Made by a program: the position numbers and the translations under genes
Notes under the pieces: model-generated
What the model was told of the DNA's origin: nothing
The model's input: only the letters and a program-made list of their open reading frames with translations
Databases searched by the model: none
Origin: Symbiodinium natans
Lineage: Eukaryota; Sar; Dinophyceae; Suessiales; Symbiodiniaceae
Direction: 5' to 3'
DNA length: 64,000 nucleotides
Assembly: GCA_905221605.1 (NCBI GenBank)
Contig: CAJNDS010002628.1
Span: 188,763-252,762 of the forward strand
Shown here: piece after piece, positions 63,435-64,000 of the stretch
How the letters are laid out: the number at the start of each line of letters is the position of its first letter
How positions within the stretch are numbered: the stretch's first letter is position 1

Positions 63435-64000
63435 ATGCTGCGCGTTTGGAGCGTCTCGGGCCGGGAGCTGGCCTCAGTGCCCACCGAGGACCTGAGCAAG
63501 ATCGATGTGAGGCACTTGAAGGGCCACTTGCGCACACGGCTCGGGTACCCAGTGTGCCTTCAGGAGCTCCTACTGGGGGGTGCCTGCCTGAAGAACGGTG
63601 ATCCCTTGGAGGGGCCGCTGGACCTGCAGCTGGTGGTGCTCTCCGCCATCAGGCCAGGGAAGATGCCTCGGGCTGCACGCGAGCTTTCGGAGGCTGCGAA
63701 AACAGCCCATGTCGAGGTGGCTCGTGCTCTGTTGGATGCGGGGGCTGACAAGAACTGGCAGGATGAGCATTTCATGACCGCGCTCACGCACGCGTCTTCC
63801 GAGGGCCACGCTGAGATTGTACGACTGCTGCTGGACGCTGGTGCCGACGTGGACATGCGAACCCGGCGGTTCATGACTCCCCTCATGTACGCATCCTGCG
63901 AAGGCCACTCTGAGATTGTACGCTCGCTCCTGGAAGCTGGTGCAGACAAGAACTTGAGGCACTTCCACGGGATGACTGCTCTTATGCATGCATCTTCGGC
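63435..64000 (+). CDS. ubiquitin-like + ankyrin-repeat protein, 5' part (runs off window)
   Basis: Open from ATG 63,435 to the window edge (188 codons plus two bases). A TGA immediately precedes the ATG in frame, fixing the start. Residues 1-75 (MLRVWSVSGRELASVPTEDL..., then LRTRLGYPVCLQELLLGG and LDLQLVVLSAI) look like the beta-grasp, ubiquitin-like leader common in dinoflagellate ankyrin proteins. From ~80 come ankyrin repeats: a degenerate first (ELSEAAKTAHVEVARALLDA), then clear ones with the pattern TAL-x-ASSEGH-x-EIVRLLLDAGAD at ~115-139 and TPLMYASCEGHSEIVRSLLE at ~148-167, and a fourth starting ~180. Third codon positions are strongly G/C. Likely a protein-binding scaffold; partner unknown. 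A terminal kinase or other domain may follow outside the window. Confidence 0.9.
   Translation, partial: MLRVWSVSGRELASVPTEDLSKIDVRHLKGHLRTRLGYPVCLQELLLGGACLKNGDPLEGPLDLQLVVLSAIRPGKMPRAARELSEAAKTAHVEVARALLDAGADKNWQDEHFMTALTHASSEGHAEIVRLLLDAGADVDMRTRRFMTPLMYASCEGHSEIVRSLLEAGADKNLRHFHGMTALMHASS

Overview
The window looks like a nuclear scaffold from a dinoflagellate, most likely of the Symbiodiniaceae type. This inference rests on four things: pervasive CCCTAAA/TTTAGGG heptamer arrays at interstitial positions, a giant Copia-type retrotransposon whose gag carries a CCCH finger, a truncated gene pairing a ubiquitin-like N-terminus with ankyrin repeats, and a low density of very short exon-like segments. 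No rRNA, tRNA, CRISPR array or bacterial-style operon was seen. One 100-base assembly gap (N) lies at 41,531-41,630.

Layout: (1) 1-19,000 is a cluster of unrelated satellites. It holds a TAG microsatellite, a 200-240 bp satellite with a strand flip near 1,531, a GATG minisatellite, a ~308 bp palindrome-rich satellite with an embedded telomeric array, a 60-75 bp minisatellite, three 102 bp hairpin units, and 7.4 kb of extremely AT-rich repeats carrying about 15 copies of a hairpin island. A perfect 27-bp inverted repeat (617-643 / 8,219-8,245), next to TA runs, brackets the first 7.6 kb. (2) 19,000-21,350 is mostly unassigned and includes an AT-rich island. (3) 21,350-33,500 and 41,800-47,800 are dominated by telomere-type heptamers in alternating orientation. 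Between a CCCTAAA array and a TTTAGGG array there is repeatedly a short GC-rich, open-reading segment that starts after an AG and ends at GTTTAGGG. I read these as exons of small split genes whose introns have inverted telomeric repeats at their ends. Three multi-exon models keep reading frame across every junction (21,840-24,902; 26,596-27,638; 59,859-60,604). (4) 33,500-41,530 is a purine/pyrimidine-skewed mosaic of segmental duplications ending in the gap. (5) 47,806-59,124 is a complete Copia-type LTR retrotransposon on the minus strand: 427-bp LTRs identical by eye, GATCC target duplication, one 3,516-codon gag-pol frame with extra domains. (6) 59,125-63,430 returns to telomeric repeats, exon candidates and a small inverted-repeat element. 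(7) 63,435 to the window end is the start of an ankyrin-repeat gene.

The best-supported genes are the retrotransposon polyprotein and the ankyrin gene. The split-gene models are inferences from splice-site, frame and composition patterns and need transcripts. Several inverted-repeat (MITE-like) elements are scattered among them, and one sits inside an exon-like frame with a 4-bp target duplication.
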